Origin: Actinokineospora spheciospongiae
GTDB taxonomy: Bacteria > Actinomycetota > Actinomycetes > Mycobacteriales > Pseudonocardiaceae
Assembly: GCF_000564855.1 (NCBI RefSeq)
Contig: NZ_AYXG01000159.1
Span: forward strand, 1-34,563
Direction of reading: 5' to 3'
DNA length: 34,563 nt
Below, one piece after another: positions 1 to 9,800 of this stretch (position 1 is the stretch's first letter; every line of letters starts with the position of its first letter). Position numbers and translations under genes: made by a program. Below the pieces are notes generated by a model. The model did not search any database and was not told the DNA's origin. It was given only the letters and a program-made list of their open reading frames with translations.

Positions 1-4
1 CCCC

Positions 5-120
5 GGCCAAACACATCCACCCACCCGGGCAGTTGGCTCGCCGGGCCGCCGGTTCTCGGGGCGGTCGGCTGGCCGAGCACATCCACCCACCCGGACAGTT
101 GGCTCGCCGGGCCGGCGGTT
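5..120. repeat. Tandem direct repeat at the left window end
   Basis: Two copies of a roughly 50-bp unit lie at 5-54 and 71-120, offset by 66 bp, differing at only a few positions. Each begins with GGCC, contains ATCCACCCACCCGG and ends with a GGCTCGCCGGGCCG-type segment. No gene covers this stretch. The first copy is part of an inverted match to the right end of the window (34525-34555). The rest of the left non-coding stretch (121-309) holds several GGTGGCTGG-type G-rich words and a hairpin, and no credible gene. Confidence 0.85.
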
Positions 121-244
121 TGTTGGGTGGCTGGTGGCTGCGCCGAGGGGGTTCGGCGTGGCTGGTGGCCGGGCAGGCGATTTCTCGGGTGGCTGGCTGG
201 TTGCCGCTGCGCAGGCCGGGTTTCGGTGGCTGGTGGTCGGGTCT

Positions 245-288
245 GCGGTTCGTGGGGTGGGCAGCCTGGTGCCCACCCCACAAACCGC
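245..288 (-). terminator. Strong hairpin after the SWIM gene
   Basis: Positions 252-263 and 270-281 form a perfect 12-bp stem around a 6-nt loop. Beyond one mismatch the stem extends six more pairs (245-250 with 283-288). It lies about 22 bp beyond the stop codon of the minus-strand SWIM gene, so it is a plausible terminator for the five-gene operon. There is no T-run, as is common for actinobacterial terminators. Confidence 0.6.
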
Positions 289-309
289 CTGCCCGGCTGT
301 GGCCGTTGT

Positions 310-2262
310 TCAGCGGAATTCGGCCACTGTGGACAGTCGGAGCCAGGCGTCGACCCAGGTGGTCGGTTCCGGGCGGTCGGCGAAGGTTCGCACGGTTGTG
401 GCGCAGCGGTGCAGGCCCACCCTGGTCAGCCCCGCCGCAGCGGAGGTGAGGCGGTCGGCGTGGGAGGGTGACGGGTGCTCCAGGCCACGGTGGGCGGCCT
501 CGGCGAGGGTGGTCAGGCCGACGTCGAGGGCGTGGCTCAGCGGGTCGGATTCCGGTGCGGACACCGTGGACAGGTCGGCCCGGCGCGTGCTGGGGGCCAG
601 GTCCAGCACCACGACCCCGGCCGCGGTGCGCACGGCGATCGGGTCGACCAGCACCGTTCCGCCGACCCGGCGGACCGTGCCGCTCACCGCCACGACCCCC
701 TCGGCCAGTGCCTCCGCCAGTGCGTCCAGCGCGCCCGGGCACACCCCGCTGTAGTCGCACGACAGCACCGCGGTGGCACCGGCGGAGTCGGCGACCTCGG
801 CGGTCAGCCGCTGTGCGCCCGGCTGGTAGGACACCCAGCGCACCTCGGCGACCGGCAGCACCCGGACGAACTCCGCGGCCACCCTGGGCCGCACGCACCA
901 CGGCGGCAGCCCGGCCAGTTCCGCCGACAGCGCCGCGTACGACGACGCCCGCACCGACGGTGGCAGCCCGTCCCAGGCGTCGCCCAGGCGGGTCACCGCC
1001 GTCTTGGCCACCCCGCCCTGGGTGATGCGGACCTCCCGGCCCGCGCTGCGGGTGGCGGACTCGCTGACCAGGTTCGCCGCGGCCAGCGCGCTCAGCGGGG
1101 ACCCGACCACCCGCCTGGCCGCCAAGTCCGGTCCGGTGGCCGTCTCCTCGGTCTCCCACTCGCGGCGCAGCACCAGGACCGTGCCGCTGACCGGGTCGGC
1201 CAGGTACACCTCGGCGGTGCGGGTGGTCTCCGCGCCGGTGACCCGGCAGCCCAGGCCGACCAGCCGCACCCGGCGCAGCGGGGTGCTGGCGCGTTCCTCG
1301 GTGCCGAGCACCCGTGAGCGCAGGCTGGCCCCGCCCGCGGTGACCGCGCGGTGCCGGGCGTGGGTCTCGGCGAGCAGCGCGGCGACGCGGTTCGCGCGGT
1401 AGCCCGCCGAGCGCTCGGTGTACGCGGCGAGCTGCGCCGACAGGTCTTCCAGCACCGCCACCGGCCAGCGCAGGTTGCGGGTCTCCAGGTCCTCGGCGGT
1501 GCGGCGGACCGCGGCGGCCAGCACCGGGCCCGCGCCGGTGGCGCCCGCGCGGAGCACGTCGTCCACCACGGCCAGGGCGGCGTCCAGGCCGGAGCCCGCC
1601 GCGGCGGCCCGGTCGCCGCCGACGTCGACGCGCTGCTCGGGGGCGGCCGGGTCGCGCTCGTCGGCGGCGCGGAACGCCCACACCGCCAGCACGGCGTACT
1701 CGTCGCGGCGGGCCGCGGTGGCGTCGGTGTCGAGGTAGCCCAGTTCGCCGGGGACGAGGAAGCGCACGGTGCACGCGGCCAGCTCCACGCTCGCCGGGGT
1801 GGTGCCGGTCGGGCGCCGGACCAGGGCCGGGTAGCCCGCGCGCAGGGCCTTGCGGGCGGCGGCGAGGGTCCGGGCGCTGAACGCGGCGGCCAACTCCTCG
1901 TCGGTGAACGCGCCCGGCGACCACGGCACCGCCTCCGCCTCCGCCGCCGTCGCGGTGTCCTCAGCCGGTGTCGTGCTCTCGGCTGCCGCGGCGGTGCGCT
2001 GGTAGGCGAGGACCAGCCCGACCCGGTGCCTGCACACCCCGGGCGCCGCGCACGAGCAGGTGCCCGCGGCCAGCCCGGCCCCCGGGGGCAGGACGGAGGT
2101 GACGCCGTCCGGGAACACCCCGCGCACGGTGCCGTCGGCCTCGGCGGTGACCTCCGGCAGCACCCCGGCGTCGATGTCCTTGGCGGCTCGCTTGACCAGG
2201 CCCCGGTTCGCCAGCGCGGCCAGCGCGTCCGGGGTCAGCGCCAGCAGGTCGGCGCGGCTCAC
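310..2262 (-). CDS. SWIM zinc-finger protein, last gene of the MoxR/VWA operon
   Basis: 650 residues from a GTG start whose GTGA overlaps the TGA of the upstream VWA gene by 4 nt, indicating translational coupling. A SWIM-type zinc motif is visible near the N-terminus: C69-x-C71-x5-C77-x-H79. SWIM fingers are known to bind nucleic acid or protein partners. The rest is Ala/Val/Arg-rich without a domain I recognise. An N-terminal SWIM finger on a protein of this size next to MoxR and VWA genes resembles E. coli YehQ (from memory). A role as the nucleic-acid or partner-recognition arm of the system is inference. Sure of the SWIM motif, unsure of function. Confidence 0.85.
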   Translation of the reverse strand: MSRADLLALTPDALAALANRGLVKRAAKDIDAGVLPEVTAEADGTVRGVFPDGVTSVLPPGAGLAAGTCSCAAPGVCRHRVGLVLAYQRTAAAAESTTPAEDTATAAEAEAVPWSPGAFTDEELAAAFSARTLAAARKALRAGYPALVRRPTGTTPASVELAACTVRFLVPGELGYLDTDATAARRDEYAVLAVWAFRAADERDPAAPEQRVDVGGDRAAAAGSGLDAALAVVDDVLRAGATGAGPVLAAAVRRTAEDLETRNLRWPVAVLEDLSAQLAAYTERSAGYRANRVAALLAETHARHRAVTAGGASLRSRVLGTEERASTPLRRVRLVGLGCRVTGAETTRTAEVYLADPVSGTVLVLRREWETEETATGPDLAARRVVGSPLSALAAANLVSESATRSAGREVRITQGGVAKTAVTRLGDAWDGLPPSVRASSYAALSAELAGLPPWCVRPRVAAEFVRVLPVAEVRWVSYQPGAQRLTAEVADSAGATAVLSCDYSGVCPGALDALAEALAEGVVAVSGTVRRVGGTVLVDPIAVRTAAGVVVLDLAPSTRRADLSTVSAPESDPLSHALDVGLTTLAEAAHRGLEHPSPSHADRLTSAAAGLTRVGLHRCATTVRTFADRPEPTTWVDAWLRLSTVAEFR

Positions 2263-3380
2263 CGGCCGAGCCGTTCGGCGACGAACCCGGCCAACTGCCC
2301 CGGGGTCATCGCACCCACGTGCGCGCCCACGTCGGCCAGCCGCTGCGCGGTCGACCGGTCGTAGTTGGGGGTGGCGTCCGCGTCGAGCGCGGCCAGGCCG
2401 AGCACCTCCGTGCCCTGCTGGCACAGCTCCCGCACCTGTCGCACCAACGCGGACTCGTCGCCGCCCTCGTAGAAGTCGGAGATCAGCACCACGATCGACC
2501 GGCGCGGCGCGGTGATCAGCCCGGCCCCGTACCGCACCGCCCTGGCGATGTCGGTGCCGCCGCCGAGCTGCACCTTCATCAGCAGCTCCACCGGGTCGGT
2601 GACGTCGGCGGTCAGGTCGACCACCGAGGTGTCGAAGGCGACCAGGTGCGTGCGCAGCCCGGGCAGCCCCCACAGGCAGGCGGCGGTGACCGCGGAGTGG
2701 ATCACCGAGTCGACCATCGAGCCGGACTGGTCGACCAGCAGCACCAGTTGCCACTGCTCGACGTGCCTGCGCGAGCGCGAGTGGAACCGGGGCCGCTCGA
2801 TCGCCACCCGCCGCTCGTCCGGCCGGTAGTGCATCAGGTTGGCCTTGATGGTGCCGCGGAAGTCGAAGTTGCGGGCCAGCCTGGTGTTGCTGGGCTTGCG
2901 GACCCGGGTGCCGCTGAAACTGGTCCGCACCTCCGTGCGCAGCTTCTCCATCAGCTCCCGCACCACCTGCTCGACGATCCGCCGGGCCAGGGCGAGCACC
3001 TGCGGGTTCATCAGGTGCTTGGTGCGCAGCACCGCCCGCAGCAGCGCCGGGTTCGGCTCGACCCGGGCCAGCACCTCCGGGTCGGTGACGATGTCGTCGA
3101 TCTCGTAGCGCTCCACCGCGTCGCGTTCGAGCCGCTCGATGGTCTCCCGGGGGAACAGCCGGTGGATGTCGTCGAGCCAGTCGAGGGTGGTCAGCTCGGA
3201 CGCGCCGCTGCCCCCGGTGCGCACCCCCCGCTTGCCCAGTTCGGTGTCGCGGCCGTAGAGCCAGTCCAGCGCCGCGTCCCGGGCGCGCGCCTCGGCGCCC
3301 AACCCGTCGGGGGTGCACTCCTGCGCGGGTTCGCCGAGCACGAGCCGCCAGCGCTCCAGGGCGGGGTCCGGCTCAGTCAT
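2259..3380 (-). CDS. VWA (von Willebrand factor A) domain protein, YehP-like
   Basis: 373 residues from an ATG that overlaps the end of the DUF5682 gene by 8 nt. The C-terminal half is a VWA domain with an intact metal-ion-dependent adhesion site: D217-x-S219-x-S221 (DQSGSM), T276 (GGGTDI) and D302 (ISDFYEGG). No signal peptide or membrane segment is visible, so it is probably cytoplasmic. The N-terminal half is helical and charged. VWA proteins encoded beside MoxR ATPases are known to act as substrate-binding or adaptor partners in chaperone-like remodelling. Length and context match E. coli YehP (recalled, about 380 residues). Confidence 0.9.
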   Translation of the reverse strand: MTEPDPALERWRLVLGEPAQECTPDGLGAEARARDAALDWLYGRDTELGKRGVRTGGSGASELTTLDWLDDIHRLFPRETIERLERDAVERYEIDDIVTDPEVLARVEPNPALLRAVLRTKHLMNPQVLALARRIVEQVVRELMEKLRTEVRTSFSGTRVRKPSNTRLARNFDFRGTIKANLMHYRPDERRVAIERPRFHSRSRRHVEQWQLVLLVDQSGSMVDSVIHSAVTAACLWGLPGLRTHLVAFDTSVVDLTADVTDPVELLMKVQLGGGTDIARAVRYGAGLITAPRRSIVVLISDFYEGGDESALVRQVRELCQQGTEVLGLAALDADATPNYDRSTAQRLADVGAHVGAMTPGQLAGFVAERLGR

Positions 3381-5661
3381 GGGTCCCCTCCGGGGTCTGT
3401 GGTGAACTCCCCGGCAGCAGCCCCTCGCGGACCAGCAGGTCCTCGACGCGGGACTCCAGGGCGGCGGCCTCGGCGGCCAGCACCGGGTCGACGGTGGTGC
3501 GCAGCAGCGCGCGGGCCGAGCGGCGCAGGCCGCGGCGGGCCAGCAGGCCGTGCGCGATGGTCTCCCGCTCGGCGGGTGGGAAGAAGGCGAACGCCTGGCG
3601 CAGCGCGGGCAGCGCCACCAGGAAGTCGTCGTCGCCCAGGTCGGCGACGTGCCCGTCCAGGGTGGCCAGCACCGACTCGTCGGCCAGCACCTCCTCGCGG
3701 GCCAGCGCGAACAGCCCGGCCAGCCAGTCGCCCATCCGGTTCGGCGCGGTCGGCACGTGCACCTCGCCGGGGGCGCCGAGCGCCCAGCTCAGCCCCAGCC
3801 CGGCACCGGCCAGGTCCGGGGGCACGTCCGCGCGGGTGGCGATCCGCTGCGCCACCCCCAGCACGTCGACCAGCCGCACGCCCACCACGGGTTCGGCGTG
3901 CCGCAGGGCGTCGCGCAGCGCGGCCAGGGCGTGCAGCCGGGGCACGTCCGCCGGGCCGGTGCCGCCGTGGGTGCCCTCGGCCAGCCACAGCACCCTGGTC
4001 GCCGCCGCGTCGATCACCTCGGCCAGCACCGGGCTGCCCGCGCTGCCCAGCAGCCGGTCGTGGCGCCACAGCCCGAGCACGGTGCCCAGCGCCGCGCCGA
4101 CCGCGCCCAGGTCCGACGCCGTCGCCACGCGGTCGGCGATGCGCTCGCCGAGGTCGGACGACAGCGCGTCCACCCCGCACAGCGCGGTGTCGTAGAGCGC
4201 GGCGGCCAGCTCGGCGACCCCGGTGTCGGGGTCGGTCACCCGGCGCCGGATCAGCACCGCGGCGGCGTCGGGCAGGGTGGCGCCGTACGCGGCGGCCTCG
4301 ATCAGCGCGGGCAGCCGCAGGTCCGTCTCGGTCAGCTCCCACACCTCGGCCGAGGTCGGGTCGGCGCCACCGGTCGGCCCGCTCGTGCGCCGCACACCGG
4401 GGATGCCCAGCACGCGCAGCCGGTGCAGCACCCGGCTGCGCCGCAGGTCGCGTTCGCCGGTCAGGTCGAGCGTCACCCGGCCCGCGCGGTCGAGGGCCAG
4501 CGCCGCCAACTCACCGTCCACAGCGGACAGCAGGGGTGGGGCCGGGGTGGCGTCGTGCAGCCGCCCGACGCGGTCGCCGGTCAGCGCGGCCACCATCTGC
4601 ACCACCACCGGGTGCGCGCCCGGTGCGATGGTGCCGTCGGAGGTCCACGGCAGGCGCTGCTCCAGGCCGTCGGACACCAGCGCCGAGACCAGCGCGTCGA
4701 GCACGTCGGTGCGCGCCGGGTGCGGGTGCCCGCGCAGCGCGGCCAGCCCACCGGCCTGCGTGCGCGCGGCGATCAGGTCCGCTGTGGACACCCGCTGGTT
4801 GCGGTCGCGCAGCCGCGTGGCCACCGACTCCAGCAACCCCTCCGCGGCGCGCGCGGGACCGTCGGCCCACAGCCGCTCGTAGTAGCCGGGGGAGGGCAGC
4901 CCGGACTGGTAGCCCTGGAACGCGTCCAGCCGCCGGTTCGAGTACGGCACCAGGTAGCTGTCGCCCTCGCTGCCCGCAGGCGGGGTGGGCACCTCCGGCC
5001 ACGCGGTCCCGCCGGTCGCCGCCAACGGGATCAGCGCGGGCCGGTGCAGCCCACCGGTGATCACCAGGACCGGCCGGTCACCCGCCGCCGCCACCGCCGC
5101 GCGCACCCAGGCGGCCATGTAGGTCTCCCGGTCGTCGTCGGCGGTGGAGATGGTGGTTTCCCCGCGCAGCACGTCGAAGTAGGTGTTCAACCGCTCGGCC
5201 AGCGCGACCGGGTCGAGGTCCGCGTGGACCTCGACCATGTGGTCCCACAGCGTGTCGCTGTTGTCCACGGCGAACTCCCGGCACAGCCGCGCGGTCACCT
5301 CGCTGTAGCGCAGTGCCCCGTCGGAGTACCGGTTGTCCCGCTCGGCGAAGGCGCTGTGCCAGGCGGGCAGGTCGATGAACCGGACCTCCGCGCCCGCCGC
5401 CCGGCCCGCCGTCAGCGCCACCCACTCCGGCGAGTGGTCGCAGAACGGGGACCACGACATCCGCGTGCCCCCCTCGGCGCGCAGGTAGCTGAACACCGCG
5501 ATCGGCAGCTCGTGGCCCAGCAGCAGCTCGTCGAGCCGGTCGTTCATGTCGACCGGCCCCTCGACGAGCACGTACGCCGGGCGCAGCTCGGCGATGCGCG
5601 CCGCCACCAGCCGCGCGCACGCCGGGCTGTGGTGGCGCACGCCGATGAACTCCGCGGGCAT
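3373..5661 (-). CDS. DUF5682-type protein (YehM-like)
   Basis: 762 residues. The start ATG shares one base with the stop of the ATPase gene (TGATG), and the 3' end overlaps the VWA gene by 8 nt, so the three genes are coupled. The N-terminus carries the motifs GVRHHSPACARL and YVLVEGPVDMNDRLDELL, then FIDLPAWHS and DTLWDHMVEVH, a pattern I associate with DUF5682. The HHS...VEGP pattern also loosely recalls TraB/EreA/ChaN-type folds with histidine and acidic residues in an active site, which is inference. The remainder is leucine/alanine-rich helical sequence. No signal peptide. Size and position match E. coli YehM (recalled, about 760 residues). Biochemical role unknown. Confidence 0.8.
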   Translation of the reverse strand: MPAEFIGVRHHSPACARLVAARIAELRPAYVLVEGPVDMNDRLDELLLGHELPIAVFSYLRAEGGTRMSWSPFCDHSPEWVALTAGRAAGAEVRFIDLPAWHSAFAERDNRYSDGALRYSEVTARLCREFAVDNSDTLWDHMVEVHADLDPVALAERLNTYFDVLRGETTISTADDDRETYMAAWVRAAVAAAGDRPVLVITGGLHRPALIPLAATGGTAWPEVPTPPAGSEGDSYLVPYSNRRLDAFQGYQSGLPSPGYYERLWADGPARAAEGLLESVATRLRDRNQRVSTADLIAARTQAGGLAALRGHPHPARTDVLDALVSALVSDGLEQRLPWTSDGTIAPGAHPVVVQMVAALTGDRVGRLHDATPAPPLLSAVDGELAALALDRAGRVTLDLTGERDLRRSRVLHRLRVLGIPGVRRTSGPTGGADPTSAEVWELTETDLRLPALIEAAAYGATLPDAAAVLIRRRVTDPDTGVAELAAALYDTALCGVDALSSDLGERIADRVATASDLGAVGAALGTVLGLWRHDRLLGSAGSPVLAEVIDAAATRVLWLAEGTHGGTGPADVPRLHALAALRDALRHAEPVVGVRLVDVLGVAQRIATRADVPPDLAGAGLGLSWALGAPGEVHVPTAPNRMGDWLAGLFALAREEVLADESVLATLDGHVADLGDDDFLVALPALRQAFAFFPPAERETIAHGLLARRGLRRSARALLRTTVDPVLAAEAAALESRVEDLLVREGLLPGSSPQTPEGTHD

Positions 5662-6779
5662 CAGCCGGGCAGCAGGTAGCGGGCGCCGTGCAGCTCCGAC
5701 CACGCCGACCCGGAGCGGCGCGGCGCCTGCTGCTCCAGGTAGCGGCGCAGCCGGGCCAGGTCCTCGGCGTCGTCCTTGGCCGCGGTGCCCGCCAGGCACG
5801 CGACGATGTCCGCCGGGGCGCCCGGCTCGCGGCGCAGGAACCACCCGCGCAGCCCCACCGCGTGCGCCACCGACACCGCCTCGGCCGTGCTCATCACCGT
5901 CGAGAGCCGCTCGCCGTCGCGACCGGAGCCGCCGCGCAGGTCGCGGAAGGCGTGCACCAGCACCTCCAGCACGTCCCGGCGCTGCGGCGCCTCCACGCCG
6001 GAGCGGCGCAGCAGCGCGCCCGCCTCCTGCTCGACCAGGGCCAGCTCGGTCTTGAAGTCGGAGATGGGGAAGACCGTCTCGAAGTTGAAGCGCCGCTTGA
6101 GGGCCGCGCTCATCTCGTTGACGCCCCGGTCGCGGGTGTTGGCCGTGGCGATGACGTTGAAGCCGTCGCGGGCGAACACCATGCCGTCGCGGCCGGTCAG
6201 CTCCGGGACCGCCAGCACCCGCTCGGACAGCAGCGACAGCATCGAGTCCTGCACCTCCAGCGGGCAGCGGGTGATCTCCTCGAACCGCACCACCCGGCCC
6301 TCGGCCATCCCGCGCAGCATCGGCGCGGGCACCAGCGACCGCGGCGACGGGCCCTCCGACACCAGCAGCGCGTAGTTCCACGAGTACTTGATCTGGTCCT
6401 CGGTGGTCGCCGCGCCGCCCTGCACGGTCAGCGTGGACACCCCGCTGACCGCCGCCGCGATCAGCTCCGAGAGCAGCGACTTCGCCGTTCCCGGCTCGCC
6501 GACCAGCATCAGGCCGCGGCTGGTCGCCAGGGTCACCAGCGACCGGTCGATCAGCGACGGGTCGCCGACGAACTTGCGGCTGATCCCGCCCGCCTCGTCG
6601 CCGACGATGAACCGCCGCGCCGCGTCCATGCTCAGCCACCAGCCGGGCGGCCGGGCGCCGGTGTCGGTGGCGCGCAGCCGGTTCAGCTCGTCGGCGTGGC
6701 GCACCTCGGCGGGCGGGCGTTGCAGGTCCGCCGCGTCGATCCCGGGGCCGTCGCTGTCGGTGCTGTTGTTGTCGCTCAT
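5661..6779 (-). CDS. MoxR-type AAA+ ATPase (YehL-like)
   Basis: 372 residues from ATG 6779, preceded by a purine-rich GGGAAAA ribosome site. AAA+ motifs are clear: Walker A GEPGTAKS at 94-101, Walker B VVRFEE at 163-168, sensor-1 region FNVIATANTRD with N214, and an arginine-finger candidate in ALKRRF (R229/R230). The first 50 residues are polar and probably disordered. MoxR ATPases are hexameric remodelling chaperones that usually work with VWA proteins, and one is encoded two genes downstream. The start lies 26 bp after the WGR/DUF4132 gene. It is the likely energy-using core of the five-gene system; the substrate is unknown. Confidence 0.93.
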   Translation of the reverse strand: MSDNNSTDSDGPGIDAADLQRPPAEVRHADELNRLRATDTGARPPGWWLSMDAARRFIVGDEAGGISRKFVGDPSLIDRSLVTLATSRGLMLVGEPGTAKSLLSELIAAAVSGVSTLTVQGGAATTEDQIKYSWNYALLVSEGPSPRSLVPAPMLRGMAEGRVVRFEEITRCPLEVQDSMLSLLSERVLAVPELTGRDGMVFARDGFNVIATANTRDRGVNEMSAALKRRFNFETVFPISDFKTELALVEQEAGALLRRSGVEAPQRRDVLEVLVHAFRDLRGGSGRDGERLSTVMSTAEAVSVAHAVGLRGWFLRREPGAPADIVACLAGTAAKDDAEDLARLRRYLEQQAPRRSGSAWSELHGARYLLPG

Positions 6780-6805
6780 GGGTTTTCCCGTTCGGTGCGC
6801 CGGGG

Positions 6806-9800
6806 TCACCGGGCGGTCAGCATGGTCAGGTCGGCGAGGAGTTCCGACGCCGCGACCGGGTCGACGTCGGCGAACGCGTGCCGCTTCTGGTGGTTGCTCC
6901 AGTAGTAGCCGGAATCGTCGGTCAACCACACCTCGGTGAGCTTCTGCTCGGGGAAGATGTCGACCGCGCCCACGGCGATGCCCGGGTCGAGGGTGGCGAC
7001 CAGCACCCGGCCGTCGGGCAGCGGCCGGGTGATCCACGGCTCCACGCCCCCGTCCTGCGGGGTGCCCCGCTCCCAGCCGCGGTGCACCAGCCCGAGCACC
7101 CGCCCGGTCGGCACCTCGATCCCGGTGAACCGCGCCAGCGAGGTGCCCGCCCGGTCCTCGGCGGTCAGCTCGAACACCTGCCTGCCCAACTGCGGGAACG
7201 GTTGCAGGATCTCGTAGTCGGCGAACAGCTCGCCCCACGGCTCCAGCGCCGCGCCCAGGTGCAGCGGGTGCGCCACGCCGACGGTGGCGCCCTCGGGCAG
7301 GGTCAGCGCGTTGTCCTCGACGTCGGCCAGGGTGCGGTCCTCGGCCAGCCGGAACGACCCGACCAGCTCGCCCCCCTCGTAGCGGCCCCACACCAGCCTG
7401 CGCACCAGGTGCCAGAGCAGCGGGTGGCCCGCGAAGAACTCGGTGAACTCCGCCGCCGACCACCTCCGGCCGGTCACCATGGCCCGCTCCAGCCTGCGCA
7501 CCTGGTCGGCGGCGACGGTCTTGACGTCCTTCTTGAGGCCGCTGAAGAGCTGGTAGGCGTGCGGGGCGAGGTCGGGGTCGTCCTTGGCGCCCGGCTTCGG
7601 CAGCACCTTGCGCCGGGTGCCGTCCGGGTCGGCCACGAACGGCTTGAGCTGCTCGTCGAAGCCGACGGTGAACCGCCGCGGCCCGTAGTCGAGGACCATG
7701 CTGCCGTCGGCGTCGAGGCCCAGGTCCGGCACCAGCCGGTCGGCCAACTGCTCGGTGGCGAGGCCGAGGGCGTCGGCGACGGCCATCATCTTCTCCTCGG
7801 CGCGCGTCTTGAGGCCCTTGAACTTGACCTTGTTCGCGATGCCGTTGAGGTGCATCAGCGCCACGTCGGTGCCGATCTCGGCGAGCACGTCCAGCCCGGC
7901 CACGGCGCGCTGGTGCCCGCCCTCGCCCGGCCACGCCCGGATCAGCGGGGCCAGCCCGCGCACCGTCTCGTCGTCGCCCACCGCGCCCAGCGCGGTGAGC
8001 ACCCAGCCGTCCTTCGACGACCCGCCCGCGGCCAGCCAGTGCTGGAACAGCTTCCAGGCGAACCGGGCCAGCGAACCCGGCTCCACCGCCTCGCGCACCG
8101 GGGCCAGCCCGGCGTACGGCTCACCGGGCTTGCCCAGGGCGAAGATCGTGATCAGGTCGCGGGCGGCGGACAGCGGCAGCGCCGTCGCGCGGTCGGCCAG
8201 CAGCACCTGCGGCAGCAGGCCGGGGTGGGCCCACTCGCCGACCGCAGGCAGCTTCGCCGGGAGCACCGTCAGCGGGTCGGTGGCCAATAGCGCGGCGATG
8301 CCCCGCTCGGCCTCCGCGCCGTACTCCGCGGCCACCGCCAGCACCGCCTCCGCACCCGCCTGCCTGGTGATCTGGCGGATGACCGTCTCGGCGGCGGTCC
8401 GCTCCCGGCCCGCCTTGGCCAGCGCCGCGGGGACCAGCGGTCGCACGCTGTCGACCCCGTGCCGGGCGAAGTACGCCAGCGCCCGGGGCCGCACGGACTT
8501 GAGCCTGCTCGCCCAGTCGGCCATCAGCGCCGACACCTCGGGGCCGGTGAACGGTTGCAGCAGGTCGACCACCGCGGCGGGCTGCGTGGCGCCGACCTCG
8601 AGCAGGGCGGGGAGCGCGGTGAGGCCGAACCGGGCCGCCAGCGAGCGCCCCCAGAACTCCAGTCGCCAGTAGGCCTTCGGCTCCCAGGCCCGCAACAGCG
8701 CCTCGGACCGGTCGAACGGGCCCTCGACGATCAGCGGCAGCGTCTTCCAGTCGTCGTCCCGGGTCTTCTGGTCCTCGAACTCCCTGTCCCAGTCGATGGG
8801 TGGCCAGAACGGCGAGGACAGCCCGGTCCGGTCGGACCACTGCTCCTGCTCGCCATCGGCCCAGGCGATGCCCGGCTCGCCGAGCGGCGTCAACCCGGTG
8901 ACCACGACCGGCGTGGCCCGGGTGCGCGGGCGCAGCCACGGCGGGTCGGCCAGCACCGGGGGCAGGTCGGCCGGGGCCGCCTCGGGCACCCGCGCCGCCG
9001 TCGCCGCGGCGATCCCGTCCAGCACCGCGCGCGCCTTCTCCGACACCTCGACCGCGTCGACCACCGCCAGCCTGGTCAGCACGTGCGCGTTGAGCAGCGT
9101 GCCCAGCACCCCCGGCTCCCTGGTGGCCGCGACCGCCTCGGCGAGCTGCCGGGTGGCCCGGCGCGGGAACCGGCGCATGGCCTCTTGCAGGAACGGCGGC
9201 ACCAGCTTGTCCCCGGCGCGGCGCACCAGGACGGCGAACGCCTCCTCGGTGGGGAAGGCGGCCAGGTGGCCGAGCATGGTGCGGCTCAGGTCCGCGCCCG
9301 CGGTGGTGATCCACTCGTCCAGCGCCGGGACCAGCGCCGGGCCCAGCGTGTCGACCAGGGTCGGCAGGGTGCGCGGCGACCGGTCCAGCGACCACGGCGA
9401 CAGGTGCGGCCGAAGCCGCTCGAACTGCTCGACCGTGCCCACCGCGCTCGCCAGCAGCCGCAGCGGCGCGCCGTCGTGCCGCCCCGGCGGCGTGGCCAGC
9501 GCCTCCGCCACCCAGTCCGCCTCGGTGGGCAGCAGGTAGGCCACCACGGCCTGGCGGGCCGAGGTGTCGCGCCACCGCGCCAGGACCTCGACCGCGGCGG
9601 CGTAGTCCGCGTCGGTGGCGGTGGCCAGGGCGTGGCGGACCCGCTCGGTCAGCTCCTCGCCGGGCCAGTTCCAGGACAGGCTCCCGGGGGCGTGCCGCAG
9701 GGAGGTGTCGTGCGACGTCACCCGGCCCGTGCTCCGCGAGTTCACCCGCGCGCCCACCGACTCGAACCGGATGGCGGTGAGCTGGAGAACGGCCTCGGCG

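Noticed and set aside
2319-5679. Long plus-strand frames opposite the VWA and DUF5682 genes
   Set aside because: They mirror genes with intact VWA and DUF5682 motifs and encode only Pro/Arg/Gln-rich sequence, as expected for antisense frames in high-GC DNA.
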